The notes under the pieces are model-generated. The model ran no database searches. It was not told the DNA's origin and worked only from the letters and a program-made list of their open reading frames with translations. The position numbers were made by a program, and so were the translations under genes. DNA of 64,000 nt from Posidonia oceanica (lineage: Eukaryota > Streptophyta > Magnoliopsida > Alismatales > Posidoniaceae), in assembly GCA_037176725.1 (NCBI GenBank), contig JAZBRS010000020.1, positions 87,552,001-87,616,000 on the forward strand, written 5' to 3'. Shown piece after piece: positions 63,893 through 64,000 of the stretch; within the stretch, counting starts at the first letter, position 1, and every line of letters starts with the position of its first letter.

Positions 63893-64000
63893 CATCTAAC
63901 CTACATACAAGTGAAAACTTAGTAAGTAGGAAAATCGGAGTTAATCTGGCCGATGATGCAACCATCGACTCACTAGGATTCGGAGTTAGCGTCCTACTCA

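Overview
The window is nuclear DNA of a flowering plant made almost entirely of nested Ty3/gypsy LTR retrotransposons. I see no host housekeeping gene, tRNA or rRNA. All pol sequence belongs to the plant-specific Tat/Ogre branch: giant LTRs, a gag-pro reading frame with a G-patch, a degenerate first RNase H, a second RNase H where it survives, a primer site TGGCGACTCCGCTGGGGA, and tandem repeats between pol and the 3' LTR. The species cannot be named from this. A genome rich in Ogre-sized elements is likely to be large.

Layout, with element letters assigned here. A (+, 1-24241): the last 3569 bp of its 5' LTR, a 14.7 kb interior and a complete 5967 bp 3' LTR; full length would be about 26.6 kb. 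A sits in the gag of D (-, 24242-29521), of which the gag start, leader, primer site and 3.2 kb 5' LTR are visible. D sits in the 5' LTR of C (+, 29522-44995), a decayed element with only a gag relic and a long repeat-rich 3' region. The 3' LTR of C is split by E (-, 36937-42719), apparently a 5.8 kb solo LTR related to that of A. C lies in the 5' LTR of F (+, 44996-51821 and beyond), a decayed element with gag-pro. F is in turn broken in its gag-pol frame by G (+, 51822 to past the right edge), which carries a 1.5 kb LTR, gag, two protease domains, RT, both RNase H domains and integrase. The implied order is F first, then C and G, then D and E, then A.

A is young: its LTR copies differ at about 16 of 3569 positions by eye. 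Yet its pol has an in-frame deletion removing the second RNase H and all integrase catalytic residues, so it was probably moved in trans. Behind pol it carries a 445-codon plant-mobile-domain-like ORF with its own AATAAA.

The most striking signal is RNA-like secondary structure. At 16.82-17.65 kb, five consecutive modules are each closed by a different 10-12 bp inverted repeat enclosing three or four hairpins with mostly 5-bp stems and 9-nt loops whose stems covary. Further covarying hairpins occur beside the polypurine tract, in the 3' part of five diverged LTRs (always a 14-nt loop), in the U3 of D and in C and G. Every LTR except G's also carries a second copy of the primer-site core.
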